Of a stretch of DNA of 64,000 nucleotides, positions 1 through 11,517 are shown one piece after another. How positions within the stretch are numbered: position 1 is the stretch's first letter; the number at the start of each line of letters is the position of its first letter. The notes below the pieces were generated by a model, which worked only from the letters and a program-made list of their open reading frames with translations, did no database searches and was not told the DNA's origin. The translations under genes and the position numbers were made by a program. This DNA is from Budorcas taxicolor (lineage: Eukaryota > Chordata > Mammalia > Artiodactyla > Bovidae): positions 117,579,622 to 117,643,621 of the forward strand of contig NC_068920.1 in the NCBI RefSeq assembly GCF_023091745.1, given 5' to 3'.

Positions 1-170
1 CCTGGTGTCACAGTGGATAAGAATTTGCCTGCCAATGCAGGTGACATGGGTTCAATTCCTGGTCTGGGAAGATTCCACCTGCCATGGAGCAACTGAGTCT
101 AGGCGCCACAACTACTGGCCCAGCACTCTAGAGCCAGTGAGCCTAAAATAAATAAATACATAAATAATTT
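1..170 (+). mobile_element. CHR-2-type tRNA-Glu-derived SINE
   Basis: The head resembles a tRNA-Glu-derived promoter (ggttcaattcctggtctggg). The body that follows (ccatggagcaactgagtc, then a gcgccacaac segment) differs from the Bov-A body of other SINEs here and matches the cetartiodactyl CHR-2 pattern. It ends in an aaataaata-rich tail near 150-170. The 5' end may lie just outside the window. Non-autonomous and probably inert. Confidence 0.7.
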
Positions 171-975
171 TAAAAGACCCTCTGGATTTCACCTGGAGAT
201 TTCTCTTGGTTTATTTGTAGCATATCCACAAAAGATTAAATCTACAATTACAAAAATATATGGATAATGATAAGAAAGAAGAGGCTTGTATATTAAGCAA
301 TAATAACAAAATAAATGAATTATGAATGAACAAATGTTTTATGAAAATTCATTCAGAAGAGTAATCAAGGAAATAGTAATTTAAAATGTAAAACATGTTT
401 TGATGACACTAACAAAAAAGGATGAGAGATAAAAGTAAAGAGAGAAAGAGAGAGGAAGGGAGGAAGACAAGAACTGGAGGGAGTTAGGGAAAGAAGGGAG
501 AAGAGAGGGAGGGATAAAAAGAAAGAATGAAAGGAAAGAAAGAACCTTTGGAGCTTCCACTATAACACAGACTTGAAAAGAAGTAACTTTCATATTGTAT
601 AGAGGAAAGAACAAAAGAATAATATAATCAAATGCCTATTTATAGTTCATGTTCTTTAATAAAGCAGTTTCACTTCTATGAAGCAAAAGCATATACAAAT
701 GTTCAACCTTAATGAAATAATTTTAAAATATATTGATGGACCTTTGTGAAACGTTGAATATATAAATATAATTATTGATACACAGATATTTAAAATAAAC
801 AAATCTAGAACATGTATACAGGTTTCCTGTTGTGGCCTACAGATAGATATGTATTGATTTTATTTGTCAGGATCAATATTATTCACCGTCATTTAAAAAA
901 ATAAAAAATGTCTACCAATTCTTTGACTCTGTTTAATATATAACTCTATAACACTATACTATTTGATAAGATTCT
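171..975. other. AT-rich sequence without recognised gene
   Basis: No repeat signature or convincing open frame is visible apart from the purine-rich tract at 421-545. A 77-codon minus frame over that tract is only the complement of GA-rich DNA. Confidence 0.5.
421..545 (+). repeat. GA-rich low-complexity tract
   Basis: About 125 bases are almost entirely purine on the plus strand, with gaaag, gagag and ggaag words. Long homopurine tracts can adopt triplex structures, but nothing here shows a function. Confidence 0.85.
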
Positions 976-1292
976 GATGAAATAAGTTGAACACAACACA
1001 AACAGATGGAAAGATATAATGTGCTCATAGATTGGAAGAATTAATATTGTTAAAATGACCATTTTACCCAAGACAATCTACAGGTCTATGCAATCCCTTT
1101 CAAAATGACAATATCATTTTTTTTGTAGAACTAGGAAAACAATTAAAAATTTCTAAGGAAACACAAAAGATGCCGGATAGCCAAAACAATCTTGGGAAAA
1201 ATTAATGATGGAAGTATGATAGTCTCTGATTTAAAACTATACCACAAAGTGGCAATCATCAAAGCAGTGTGGTACTGACACAGGAAAATTTG
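976..1292 (+). mobile_element. Old L1 ORF2 fragment
   Basis: Plus-strand words typical of the L1 ORF2 region between reverse transcriptase and C-terminus are recognisable (gaccattttacccaagacaatctacag; agcagtgtggtactgacacagg read in pieces). Stops and indels are frequent, so this is an ancient, dead copy. Confidence 0.65.
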
Positions 1293-1350
1293 TCACTGGA
1301 TATTTGCATTCAGGGTAAATTTATGACATTTTATCCAAATTGTCAAATAT

Positions 1351-1352
1351 AT

Positions 1353-1406
<54 letters not shown>
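1351..1406. repeat. (TA)n microsatellite
   Basis: About 55 bases of TA dinucleotides with one CATA interruption. Probably length-variable. Confidence 0.95.
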
Positions 1407-1407
<1 letters not shown>

Positions 1408-1430
1408 CTCACTTTTTGCTTATTGCCTAG

Positions 1431-1682
1431 TGACATTCGATAGTAGGAACATTTCACAATTTGTTTTATTATGCACCTGTTGAAGGGGATCTGGTTTGCT
1501 TCCAATTTGGGGCTATTATAAATAAAATTTTGTCATTTAAGGTCTGTTAAATAAATGCAGCCATGCAGTGTATCCCATTTTGAGATTGACTTTTTCACTA
1601 AATATAGTATATCTCAGACCCATCCAAGTTGTTACATGTATTAATGAGCTTGTTTCTTTTTATTGCTGAGTATGCATATGTA
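1431..1682 (-). mobile_element. Old L1 3' region, left part
   Basis: Antisense L1 3' sequence: ttgcttccaatttggggc and ctttttattgctgag are degenerate forms of the common L1 antisense words. The words repeat out of order, so two overlapping fragments may be present. It is interrupted by the BovB at 1683 and seems to resume at about 2770. Confidence 0.55.
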
Positions 1683-2702
1683 TACCAGACCACCTGACTT
1701 GCCTCTTCAGAAACTTATACGCAGGTCAGGAAGCAACAATTAGAACTGGGCATGGAACAACAGACTGGTTCCAAATAGGAAAAGGAGTATGTCAAGGCTG
1801 TATATTTTCACCCTGCTTATTTAATTTATACGCAAAGTACATCATGAGAAATGCTGGGCTGGAGGAAGGACAAGCTGGAATCAAGATTGCATGGAGAAAT
1901 ATTAATAACCTCAGATATGCAAATGTTACCACCCTTATGGCAGAAAGTGAAGAAAAATTAAAGAGCCTCTTGATGAAAGTGAAAGAGGAGAGTGAAAAAG
2001 TTGGCTTAAAGCTCAACATTCAGAAAACGAAGATCATGGCATCTGGTCCCATCACTTCATTGGAAATAGATGGGAAAACATTGGAAACTGTGGCTGACTT
2101 TATTCTTCTGGGCTCCAAAATCACTGCAGATGGTGACTGCAGCCATGAAATTAAAAGACGCTTACTCCTTGGAAGGAAAGTTATGACCAACCTAGACAGC
2201 ATATTTAAAAGCAGAGACATTACTTTGCCAACAAAGGTCCATCTAGTCAAGGCTATGGTTTTTCCAGTGGTCGTGTATGGATGTGAAAGTTGGACTATAA
2301 AGAAAGCTGAGCACTGAAGAATTGATGGTTTTGAACTGTGGTGTTGGAGAAGACTCTTGGGAGTCCCTGGGACTGCAAGGAGATCCAATCAGTCCATCCT
2401 AAAGGAGATCAGTTCTAGGTGTTCATTGGGAAGACTGATGTTGAAGCTAAAACTCCAATACTTTGGCCACCTGATGCAAAGAACTGACTCATTTGAAAAG
2501 ACCCCTATGCTGGGAAAGATTAAGGGCAGGAGGAGAAGCGGATGACAGAGGATGAGATGGTTGGATGGCATCACTGACTAGATGGATATGGGTTTAGGTG
2601 GACTCTGGGAGTTGGTGATGGACAGGGAGTCCTGGCGTGCTGCAGTTCATGGGGTCGCAAAGAATCGGATATGACTGAGCAACTGAACTGAACTGAACTG
2701 AT
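1683..2702 (+). mobile_element. BovB LINE (RTE), 5'-truncated, RT dead
   Basis: The copy runs from the middle of the BovB reverse transcriptase to the (tgaac)n tail. A 157-codon frame (1844-2317) covers the RT palm and the region after it. At 1916-1927 the catalytic box reads Y-A-N-V, so both metal-binding aspartates are lost. A stop follows at about 2318, and a later frame (2357-2545) covers the C-terminal domain. It sits inside an older antisense L1. It could be expressed only through neighbouring promoters. Confidence 0.93.
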
Positions 2703-2765
2703 GTATATGTATGTATGTATAAAGGTTATGCATACATACATACATATGTCAATACATGCATACAC
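2703..2765. repeat. ATGT/GTAT-rich simple repeat at the BovB tail
   Basis: Imperfect tetranucleotide repeats (gtatgtatgtat, then catacatacata) follow the BovB (tgaac)n end. The two runs are complementary and could form a short hairpin. Confidence 0.75.
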
Positions 2766-3010
2766 TAATTATTTTCATGCTATGTATGTATAAGAATTAT
2801 TTAACCATTCATGATTGAAAGACACAATTGTTTTTAGTTTTGAGCTACTACAAATAATGCTACTCTGAACATTCAGTTACAGGTTTTTGTATGAACATAG
2901 GTTTTTATTTCTCTAGGCTCAATGCCTCAGAGTGCAATTACTGGATCATGTGGTCAATTATCACTATTCTCACATGTGGAATTCACTTAAGTTCTCATTC
3001 TATGAGCACA
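2766..3010 (-). mobile_element. Old L1 3' region, right part
   Basis: Antisense L1 words follow in order: atttaaccattcatgattg, ctactacaaataatgc, gaacattcagttacagg, tgcaattactggatcatg. These continue the fragment that stops at 1682, so the BovB lies inside this L1. Confidence 0.6.
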
Positions 3011-3428
3011 AAAAAATAACTGGCATATGCTTCTTCATAATATAAATAAAGATCACTTTTACCTTTAATTTTAGCTGTTCTCTTTAAAAATAAAGTGGTT
3101 CATCAATAAGTTGTAAAGAATTTCTTGATCATATGTTCAGTACTCAATTGGGAAGAGTTGAAAATGTGTAAGACCAACTTCATATTTTATGATAGATAGT
3201 AATTTATATGCTAAAGTATGCTCATATCACAAAATAGTTTAGATTCTCCAAACATCAACTGAAGTCCAATGGAAAGGTGAGTCAATGAGCCTTTTGCATT
3301 AATAATGAAAGAAAATAAAGTGTGAGTCTAAAAACAATGCTTTCCAAAATATGATATGCAATCCATTTCTAGGTATACAAATCTCTCATTTTAAATATAT
3401 TTTGTCAGTGTTTTCATAGTTAATAAAT
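3011..3428. other. Unassigned AT-rich sequence
   Basis: No recognised repeat, RNA gene or open frame. Confidence 0.4.
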
Positions 3429-3429
3429 T

Positions 3430-3622
3430 GAAGTGAAAGTCACTCAGTCATGTCTGACCCTTTGTGACCCATGGACTACACAGTCTGTGGAATTCTTCTG
3501 GTCAGAATACTAGGATGGGTAGCAGTTTTCTTCTCCAGGGGATCTTCCCAATCCATGGATCAAACCCAGGTCTCCCACTTTGCAAGCGGATTCTTTACCA
3601 GCTGAGCCACCAGGGAAGTCCA
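3430..3622 (-). mobile_element. Bov-tA SINE
   Basis: Antisense copy. The Bov-A tail (agtgaaagtcactcagtcatg) is on the left, and the tRNA-Glu-like head (ctttaccagctgagccacc, then agggaagtcc) is on the right. A small internal deletion shortens the body. The flanks share only ttaata, too short to call a target duplication. Confidence 0.9.
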
Positions 3623-5540
3623 CCATTAATACAACATAAGAATGAAGCAGGAGAGAAGAAAAAATGTGTTTTATAGAAACTTAGAAATCTTAGTTAAAAT
3701 ATTTTTGCACAGTTTTTCTCCTTTAAAAAAAAAAGAGTATTGCATAAAATAATATCCATCTGTGAATGTTACTAATGAAATAAGAAACAAAAATCTCTAT
3801 GTTATAAAAATTAGGGGCCATTGGGATATAAAGCAGAAATGTTACCCATGTGCTTATAACACTGAAAAATAATTATTAGTGATAGAAAACACTGCACTGT
3901 AACATTTTAATACCAATTTTTTTCATTAACCAGCATGTCTGGATAGTACCCTCTCCCAAGCCCATAAATGACTCTGAAATACTCTCATATTAATGAGCTT
4001 CAATGAGATACTTAAATAATACCTAGATGACTACAACATTACTTAGAAAAGAAACACGCCTCTCAAACTAATTAGAGTTCTTGAATGACATTGAAAGAGG
4101 GAGCTGGTTAAATCATTTTCTCCTGAACTAGATTTAATTGACATAGATATAATGCCGGTGATAATTTTATGAAATTGCAAGATCAAGAGTTTAATATATC
4201 TGGCAGTAAGGCAGAGATTTTCTTTCTCGAGCGTGTTGAATAAACCTTTCTAATCCTTTTCCTTTAGCGTTTCCTTATTTCCAGGCTTAAGTTTAACATA
4301 AGGGTAGAAAAATCAAGATTCCATTAGGCTTCTCAAAGCTCAAGCATAGAGGGAAAAAAAAAAAAAAAAAAAGATGCTATCTCAGAGAGACTGTGGCTCA
4401 GAATCATTAAAAAAGACTAATGGCAAGATGATAGGGCTAAGCTTACAATTCCCCCTGAGGATCTCAAGAGGCACCCTCTCTCATAGTAAACACTTGATCT
4501 ACTTTCACCTTGCTTCCAAATCACTAAAACAGAGGCAGGAATCCAAAAGCGATTGGATGATTATAGTTTACAAGGTGCTGCAAAATGTTTCATTGGATGT
4601 TCAATTTGTCCTGCATTTTGTGCTTGTATATATATTTACAAGTTATCCTAAAACCTTGCTATGTAGAACTAAGATATTCTGATATAATAACTTCTACAGT
4701 TTGTTTCCTGAAGCATTTTAACATTTTGTAGTTTAAAATTGTGATGGTCGATCTAGGCCATGTGGTGGAGGCTATGAAAAGCATACTTATTAAAGCCTTT
4801 GAAATAAGCCAAATGACTATAAATGAAAAAACTCCTTTTCACTTTGTTTTAATTATAAGTTAAAAACTGCAGAGCTCAAGTAAGTCTGGAGCCTGGGCCC
4901 TGAGAAATTTCTGTTTTACTTTAGTTTATTTTATGCTTTTCATTATAACACCTTGAATAAAATGCCTAGTTCATAATTTTGTTTCTTTCTTCAATCTTGG
5001 TCATTATTATAGATATTGACATACAACATCCTCATTTTTATTATTTTCTAAGGCTTCTGTAATTATGGATTTTATTGACCCTTAGAACCAAGAATCCTTT
5101 AATTGAATGTTTTCTTAAATTTTGATTTAACTGTCTTTCACCATTACTCTGTTTTTCCAACCATATTTTAATTTGGATACATAGTGAAATTTTAATATAG
5201 TCTTTGATATGCTTCTTTTTAAAAATTTATTGATTTTTTCTTTGTGGTCTAAAGTATAATTACTTTTTAAACTAATAGGCCATGGAAATTAGAAAGGCAA
5301 GTTGTAGAGCACAATTTAATATATAAGTATTTATTCTTTTGACTCTATTCTTTAAACAAATATAGAAAAAATTTATGCTGGATTTATTAAATTCTCTGAA
5401 ATCAAACAATATAATCAGGAATTTTATCTTAATAGTATTATTTCAATAATAAAGTGATAAAAATAGGAAATTATTGAATATATAAATGCAACTCCATATA
5501 ATACAATATACTATACATATAATAGCAAACTCCAGTAGTA
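3623..5540. other. Unassigned AT-rich stretch, no supported gene
   Basis: Nearly 2 kb without a recognised repeat. An A-run at about 4354-4372 precedes a 102-codon plus frame (4374-4682) with no domain, signal peptide or codon pattern I recognise; I treat it as chance. Confidence 0.4.
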
Positions 5541-5630
5541 GTGAAGAACAGGGAAGCCTGGTGTGCTTCAGTCCATGGGGTAGCAAAGAATCAGACTATG
5601 ACTGAGCAACTAGACGATAACAATAATAGA
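5541..5630 (+). mobile_element. Short Bov-A/BovB 3'-end fragment
   Basis: About 90 bases match the common tail of BovB and Bov-A elements (gggaagcctggtgtgc, then atgactgagcaact). The piece is too short to decide between a severely truncated LINE and a SINE. Confidence 0.8.
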
Positions 5631-6077
5631 ATAATACACAGCCATTAAAACTCATGGTATGAAGAACATTACTATGAATTTTATTAAGTGAGAAAAGCAA
5701 GTTGAAAGAGTACACAAAATATGTTTAAAAACAATGCTTCTTGCTTTTCTTCATAATTCCCCAAAGTATGGGTAACAAATTTCAGGTAATATTACCTTAA
5801 ATTTTAATTTGAGAACAGTATATGATAGCAACTATGTAAGAATACAGTGCAATATAATTTCAGGAAATGAAATGTGATTCTTTCTTTGTCTCTTCTTTCT
5901 TCCTTTTCTCCTCCACCTCTTCCTTCTATTTTTCATTCTTGATGGAGGAAAGGAGAATGATTTGAATTTATCAATGATAAAGAAATCAGGAAGACACTGG
6001 CGCAAATATCTAATTCTGAATCCATTGAAATGAGATCTATGATAAGTGCAGTTAGCCAAGATTCTTAGGGGAAGGTC
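5631..6077. other. Unassigned sequence with a pyrimidine-rich tract
   Basis: Nothing is recognised except a CT-rich run at about 5877-5940. The 82-codon minus frame here is the lysine/arginine-rich complement of that run. Confidence 0.4.
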
Positions 6078-6089
6078 CAACTCTTCATT

Positions 6090-6355
6090 GGAGAAGGAAA
6101 TGGCAACTCACTCCAGTATTCTTGCCTAGAGAATCCTGTGGACAGAGGAGCCTGGTGGGCTGCTGTCCATAGGGTCACACAGAGTCAGACACGACTGAAG
6201 TGACTTAGCATGCATGCATGCTTTGGAGAAGGAAATGGCAAGCCACTCCAGTATTCTTGCCTGGAGAATCCCAGGGATGGAAGAGCCTGATGGGCTGCCA
6301 TCTATGGGGTTGCACAGAGTCAGACATGACTGAAGCAACTTAGCAGCAGCAGCAG
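6090..6355 (+). mobile_element. Bov-A2 SINE (Bov-A dimer)
   Basis: Two Bov-A monomers lie in direct repeat, each starting ttggagaaggaaatggcaa, at 6089 and 6224. The copy ends in (AGC)n at about 6343-6356. Near-identical 12-mers flank it: caactcttcatt (6078-6089) and caactctccatt (6356-6367), a target-site duplication with one mismatch. Confidence 0.93.
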
Positions 6356-6506
6356 CAACTCTCCATTAGTGCAAAATTTGAAACAATAGAGAGAGTAGAT
6401 GATGAATACATAAGGTAAGTAGCTGAATAGAACATGCATTTGAGAAGACATATGAGACTGTTTTCAGAATTTGATAAAGGATAGAGAAGACAATGTGCTG
6501 TGTGGT

Positions 6507-6715
6507 GTGCTGTGCTTAGTCACTCAGTCATGTCAGACTCTTTGAGACCCCATGGACCCCCTGCCAGGCTCCTCTGCTCATGGGGATTCTCCAGGCAAGA
6601 ATACTGGAGTGGGGTGCCATGCCCTCCTTCAGGGGATCTTCCCAACCCAGAGATTGAATTCAGGTCTCCCACATTTGCAGGCAGATTCTTTACTGTCTGA
6701 GCCACGAGGGAAGCC
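6507..6715 (-). mobile_element. Bov-tA SINE
   Basis: Complete antisense copy from the gtgcttagtcactcagtc tail to the tRNA-like head (tgagccacgagggaagcc). It lies 35 bases from the BovB that follows. Confidence 0.92.
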
Positions 6716-6750
6716 AAACCTTGAGGGTACTACCTTTTAATCATTTATTG

Positions 6751-7476
6751 TTTCAGCTGTGCCCTACTTTTTGTGACCCCATGGACTGCAGTACGCCAGA
6801 CTTCCCTGTCCTTCACCGTCTCCGGGAGTTGTTCAAATTCATGTCCACTGAGTCAGTGGTGCCATCCAACGATTTCATCCTCTGTTGTCCCCTTCTCCTC
6901 CTGCCCTCAATCTTTCCCAGCTTCAGGGTCTTTTCCAGTGAGTTGGCTCTTCACATCAGTTGGCCAAATTATTAGAGTTTCAACTTCAGCATCAGTCCTT
7001 CGAATGAATATTCAAGGTTGATTTCCTTTAGGATGGACTGGTTGGATCTCCTTGCAGTCCAAGGAGAGTCTTCTCCAGCACCACAGATCAAAGCCATGAA
7101 TTATGCAGCACTCAGCCTTTTTTATTGTCCAACTCTCACATCTATACGTGACTACTGGAAAAGCCATAGTTTTGACTAGACAGACTTTTGTAGACAAAAT
7201 AATACCTCTGCTTTCTAATATGCTGTCTAGGTTTTTCACAGCTTTTCTCCCAAAGAGCAAACATTTTTTAATGTTATGGCTGCAGTCACCATCCACAGTG
7301 ATTTTGGAGCCCAAGAAAATAATGTCTGTCACTGTTTCCATTGTTTCTTCATCTATTTGCCATGAAGTGATGGGACCAAATTCCATGATCTTAGTTTTTT
7401 GAATGCTGAGCTTTAAGCCAGTTTTTTTACTCTCCTCTTTCACCTTTATCAAAAGGTTCTTAATTCCTCTTTGCTT
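6751..7476 (-). mobile_element. BovB LINE 3' part, antisense
   Basis: The minus strand encodes BovB from just after the RT catalytic box to the C-terminus. A 162-codon minus frame (7012-7500) is open for most of it, including C-E-S-W-T-I-K-K. It is 5'-truncated at about 7476 and its (tgaac)n tail is reduced. Divergence suggests middle age. Confidence 0.92.
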
Positions 7477-7747
7477 TGGTAGATGTAAAGTGACATACAA
7501 GGATTAATGTGAAGACTCTAAGATGTTACTAGGAATGAAGGAGCTTTCTTGAGACTGACATGACAGGATCAATTTTATTAAAACAATTAGCCATTTTATG
7601 CTCAGGGAGGTTGCTGTGCTAGGGTAAATGTGTAAGGAGAAGTGGACACCTAGAAATCTCTCTTTATTACAATGACTGGGTAGAATTCAGCAAGAACTAT
7701 TCTTTGATTCCATGTGATATTTCATTCTCACTCCTGGTTGAAACCTA

Positions 7748-7919
7748 GGGGCTTCCCAGGTACAATTTCCATCCCTTGGTTGGGAAGATTCTTCTGGAGG
7801 AGGGCATGGCAATCAATCCCATTATTCTTGCCTGGAGAATCTCATGCACAGAGGAGCATGGCAAGCTGCAGTCAACAGGGTTGCAAGGAGTTGGAAACAA
7901 CTGAAGTGACTTGGCAGCA
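7748..7919 (+). mobile_element. Bov-tA SINE with shortened head
   Basis: ggggcttcccagg is followed directly by cccttggttgggaag, so much of the tRNA-like head, including the B-box region, is missing. The Bov-A part to gaagtgacttggcagcagg is intact. Confidence 0.88.
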
Positions 7920-8660
7920 GGCAATCTGCTGAGTGAAATACAAGTGATCTTATTCCAGGCATGCATACACTATCTTGATGGCCTGTGGAATTCTGGAGAA
8001 GCTAGGTGTTACATCAATCACATATGTAAAATTCTTTCTGTTATTAATAGTTAAGTTAGACCTCTGTGTCTGTGCATGTGTGAAAATATATACAGATTTG
8101 TACTCTTTCTGTTTTGTTAGATTCCAAAATTGATGTATTGAAAGCCTCTTTTGCCTTTCTTCTATTAGAAAATACCCAGTTTATTCCTTGTGTTTTCTTC
8201 CACATGACTTTTAACTTTCCTGAGCTTATATTTATTAAGAATTTGAATGCAATTGCTGAAGTTGAATGGTCTGTAAAGTTTGTACCTCGTGAATATGTGG
8301 AATTAAAATCTCAGAGAAACCACTAATGTTTTTGCATCCCTATTGAAATACTTCTGTGTACTCAGTCCTTACAAAGAATAAGTTGTCATCTTTCTTTTTT
8401 GTTGTTTTTTTGTCTCCCATTATTGTAACTGAATCTATTGCTTACATATCTTAATTTTCTGCGAGTATGGAAGTTACATTTGGAGTTGGGCATAATATTT
8501 GGATACACTTACAAATTCTTCAGAGGGAAAGCATTTTTTGTTTCTGTTTTTTTAATGTCAGGGAATTTTTCTCCAATTTTTCACCTTTATGGAGGTAAAG
8601 TTTCCCCTGGACTTCATTCTTGCTTTGAGACACCAAATTGGGAAATATTAGGTTGACAAG
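7920..8660. other. Unassigned sequence
   Basis: About 740 AT-rich bases with no recognised repeat. Two 70-72 codon plus frames (8114-8326, 8438-8656) have no recognisable domain. Confidence 0.4.
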
Positions 8661-8867
8661 CACTCCGTGGTGACTCAGAGGTTAAAACGTCTGCCTGGAA
8701 TGCGGGAGACCTGGGTTCGATCCTTGGTTTGGGAAGATCCCCTGGAGAAAGAAATGGCAACCCACTCCAGTACTCTTGCTTGGAGAATCCCATGGAGGGA
8801 GGAGCCTGGTGGGCTACAGTCCATGGGATTTCAAAGAGTCAGACACAGCTGAACGACTTTACTTTCA
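8661..8867 (+). mobile_element. Bov-tA SINE
   Basis: Full head (ctccgtggtgactcagagg) with a recognisable B-box (gggttcgatcc), Bov-A body and gaacgactttactttcac end. It retains good similarity to other copies, so it is moderately young. Confidence 0.93.
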
Positions 8868-9439
8868 CTTATTCAGTAAAGAAATATAAAAAAAAAGTTA
8901 TGCTTATGCTAGACATAATTTTTCTTGTTAAAAACTATAATTTATTAATAAATTCATCAATTATGTATTCTGCTATACTATGTGTTGAGAGGTTTTAGTG
9001 TCTGGAATGTAACAGAAAATAAAGCAATTTATAATTCTTTCTAAGTATGTACTTTATATTGATATGGGTGAGATAAGGTGGAATGGGGGAAAGACAAAAA
9101 GTAAATATAAAATAAATGCAAAACAAAACCCAATGGTATGTTAGAATGTGAAAACATTATGGAAAAGTACAGTGCATTAAACCAAATGAGTTTGGGGATA
9201 AAAAGTGGGTTAGCTGTGGGGAAGATCTCACTAATCAGGTTATGCACATGCAAATAGTGGGAGAAAGAACAAACAGGCAAAGGGAATAACTGCACAAAGG
9301 CTAAGTTGCGATATGACCTACGTGCTTAAGAAATAACAACAGAGAAGTCATTTTGGCAGAAGCTGCATCAGTAAAACAGAAGTAAAGTCAGAGAGGTAAT
9401 AGAGGTCAAATAATTTAGAGCATGTATAAAATATTTTTA

Positions 9440-9613
9440 GGGCTTCCCTTGTGGATCAGACAGTAAAGAATCTGTCTGTAATGCAGGAGAGTGGGTTCAG
9501 TCCCTGGGTTGGAAATATCCAGTATTCTTGCATGGAGAATTCCGCAGACAGAGGAGCCTGGTGGGCTACAGTCCATAAGGTCACAAAGAGTCAGACATGA
9601 CTAATTAACACAA
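9440..9613 (+). mobile_element. Bov-tA SINE with internal deletion
   Basis: Head and B-box (gggttcagtccctggg) are present. The join ggaaatatccagtattc removes about 30 bases of body. It is followed by A-rich DNA. Confidence 0.9.
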
Positions 9614-9639
9614 GTTATTTAAAAGAAAATAAATTTATT

Positions 9640-9712
9640 TTAAAAAAAAAAGAATAGTCAGCACATAAAAGATTTTCAGTTGTTCTGAATTAAAAAAAAA
9701 AAAAAAAAGATC
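9640..9712 (+). repeat. A-rich tract with two A-runs
   Basis: A runs of about 10 bases near 9640 and 16 bases near 9692 lie downstream of the SINE. They may be degraded tail sequence. Confidence 0.8.
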
Positions 9713-10075
9713 GAATAGTTGGAATAAGAAACTAGCCTGACTTCTGCTCTGATAGTAAAATGTTTGGGGCAATGGTTGAAGCAGAAAGATAAACCTGGTG
9801 GCTATTGTGTAAATTGATACTGAGAGAAAAATGGTTGTTATCAGAGTTCTACTGATGTAGATAATAGTCATACTATAATGTATTTTTAAAGTAAACCCAT
9901 GATTTTTTGGCAGATTAGATGTAAGAGAAATAGAAGAGCCAAAAATGATTGAAACACTCTGTCCTTAAGTTGTCATCAGTTGGGGTAGAAAACACTGTTT
10001 TGTGTGCAGTGTGTGCGGGGAGGTGGGTGGGCATCGATATGTATTTATGTATTTAAGATATCTATAAGATATCTT

Positions 10076-10275
10076 GGGCTTTCCTGATAGCTCAGTTGGT
10101 AAAGAATCTGTCTGCAATGCAGGAGACTCTGTTTCAGTTCCTGGGTTGGGAAGTTCACCTGGAGAAGGGAAAGGCTACCCACTCCAGCATTCTGGCCTGG
10201 AGAATTCCATGGACTGTATATTCCATGGGGTGGCAAGGAGTCGGACATGACTGAGCGACTTTCACTTTCACTTTC
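10076..10275 (+). mobile_element. Bov-tA SINE with perfect 12-bp target duplication
   Basis: ataagatatctt occurs at 10064-10075 and again at 10276-10287, bracketing a complete head-to-tail SINE ending in (ctttca)n. This is direct evidence of retrotransposition into the older repeat around it. Confidence 0.96.
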
Positions 10276-10813
10276 ATAAGATATCTTAGTGGACATATAA
10301 GTAGGCAGTCAGACATAAGCATCTGAATTTAAGGAGAGAGAACTGGCTTAAAGATAAAACTTTGAGATTACTGGCACATAGTTGATTATAAATACTTATA
10401 AATATTTTACAAATATTTGATTCAACTGAATAAAATGATCTTCTACTGAGTATGGACCGACAAGAGAAGAAGAGCAAAGACTGACTTCTAAAGTGCACAA
10501 TATGAAGAAACTGGTAACAGGAAAAGGAATCAACACATATCCCTGACTAGCGAAGTAAAGAAAAGAGGTGTGTGATACCTTGGAAGCTAACTGAAATTTA
10601 ATGGAGAAGGAAGATTTCATAATTACTTACATACTCTTGAAAGTACCTTAGATAAAATTTAAGATTGATAGTAACAGAAAAAACAAATTAAGATAGTACA
10701 TAAGAGAATCACAGTTAGAAGGTATAGGGGGCAGGACAGTGGAGAGGAAAGCATGAGGATCTCTTATCCAGAGAGATCAACGTGAATTTTCTTTGGAACC
10801 AGTCTGAAGTGAA

Positions 10814-11023
10814 GAAGTGAAGTGAACTCTCTCAGTTATGTCCGACTCTTTGTGACTCCATGGACTGTAGCCCACCAGGCTCCTCCATCCATAGGATTCT
10901 CCAGGCAAGAATACTGGAGGGGGTTGCCATTTTCTTCTCCAGGGGAACTTCCCAACCCAGGGATCGAAGCTGGGTCTCCTGCATTGCAGGCAGGTGCTTT
11001 ACCCTCTGAGCCAACAAGGTAGT
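10814..11023 (-). mobile_element. Bov-tA SINE
   Basis: Complete antisense copy. Its head (tctgagccaacaagg) directly abuts the tail of the antisense BovB at 11025. Confidence 0.93.
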
Positions 11024-11024
11024 C

Positions 11025-11517
11025 TCAGTTCAGTTCAGTCGCTCAGTCAAGTCCGACTCTTTGCAATCTCACGAACCGCAGCACGCCAGGCCTCCCTGTC
11101 CATCACCAACTCCCGGAGGTCACTCAGACTCATGTCCATCGAGTCCGTGATGCCATCCAGCCATCTCATCCTGTGTTGTCCCCTTCTCCTCCTGCCCCCA
11201 ATCCGTCCCAGCCTCAGAGTCTTTTCCGATGAGTCAGCTCTTCGCATGAGGTGGCCAAAGTACTGGAGTTTCAGCTTTAGCATCATTCCTTCCAAAGAAA
11301 TCCCAGGGTTGATCTCCTTCAGAATGGACTGGTTGGATCTCCTTGCAGTCCAAGGGACTCTCAAGAGTCTTCTCCAACACCACAGTTCAAAAGCATCAAT
11401 TCTTCGGTGCTCAGCCTTCTTCACAGTCCAACTCTCACATCCATACATGACCACAGGAAAAACCATAGCCTTGACTAGACAGACCTTAGTTGGCAACGTA
11501 ATGTCTCTGCTTTTGAA
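11025..11517 (-). mobile_element. Young 5'-truncated BovB, antisense
   Basis: It starts with (cagtt)n and keeps CpG sites and an open 149-codon minus frame (11047-11496) covering the C-terminal domain through R-R-S-N-Q-S-I-L-K-E. The lack of stops marks it as one of the youngest BovB copies here. The RT catalytic box lies upstream of the truncation and is absent. Confidence 0.94.

Larger units (their letters stand above)
9000..10740 (+). mobile_element. Ancient mammalian interspersed repeat, family not named
   Basis: A series of words in fixed order is one I associate with a widespread ancestral mammalian repeat: aataaagcaattt near 9018; agatctcactaatcagg near 9223; aagtcagagaggtaatagagg near 9385; ggtggctattg near 9797; agtaggcagtcagacata near 10300. 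I cannot assign the family with confidence. SINEs at 9440-9613 and 10076-10275 split it, so it predates them. Confidence 0.4.

Noticed and set aside
4374..4682. 102-codon plus frame following an A-run
   Set aside because: No recognisable domain, signal, splice or promoter context. In AT-rich DNA of this length such a frame is expected by chance.
8661..8735. tRNA-like SINE heads considered as tRNA genes
   Set aside because: A- and B-box-like sequences are present, but no cloverleaf with acceptor stem can be formed and each continues into a Bov-A body.
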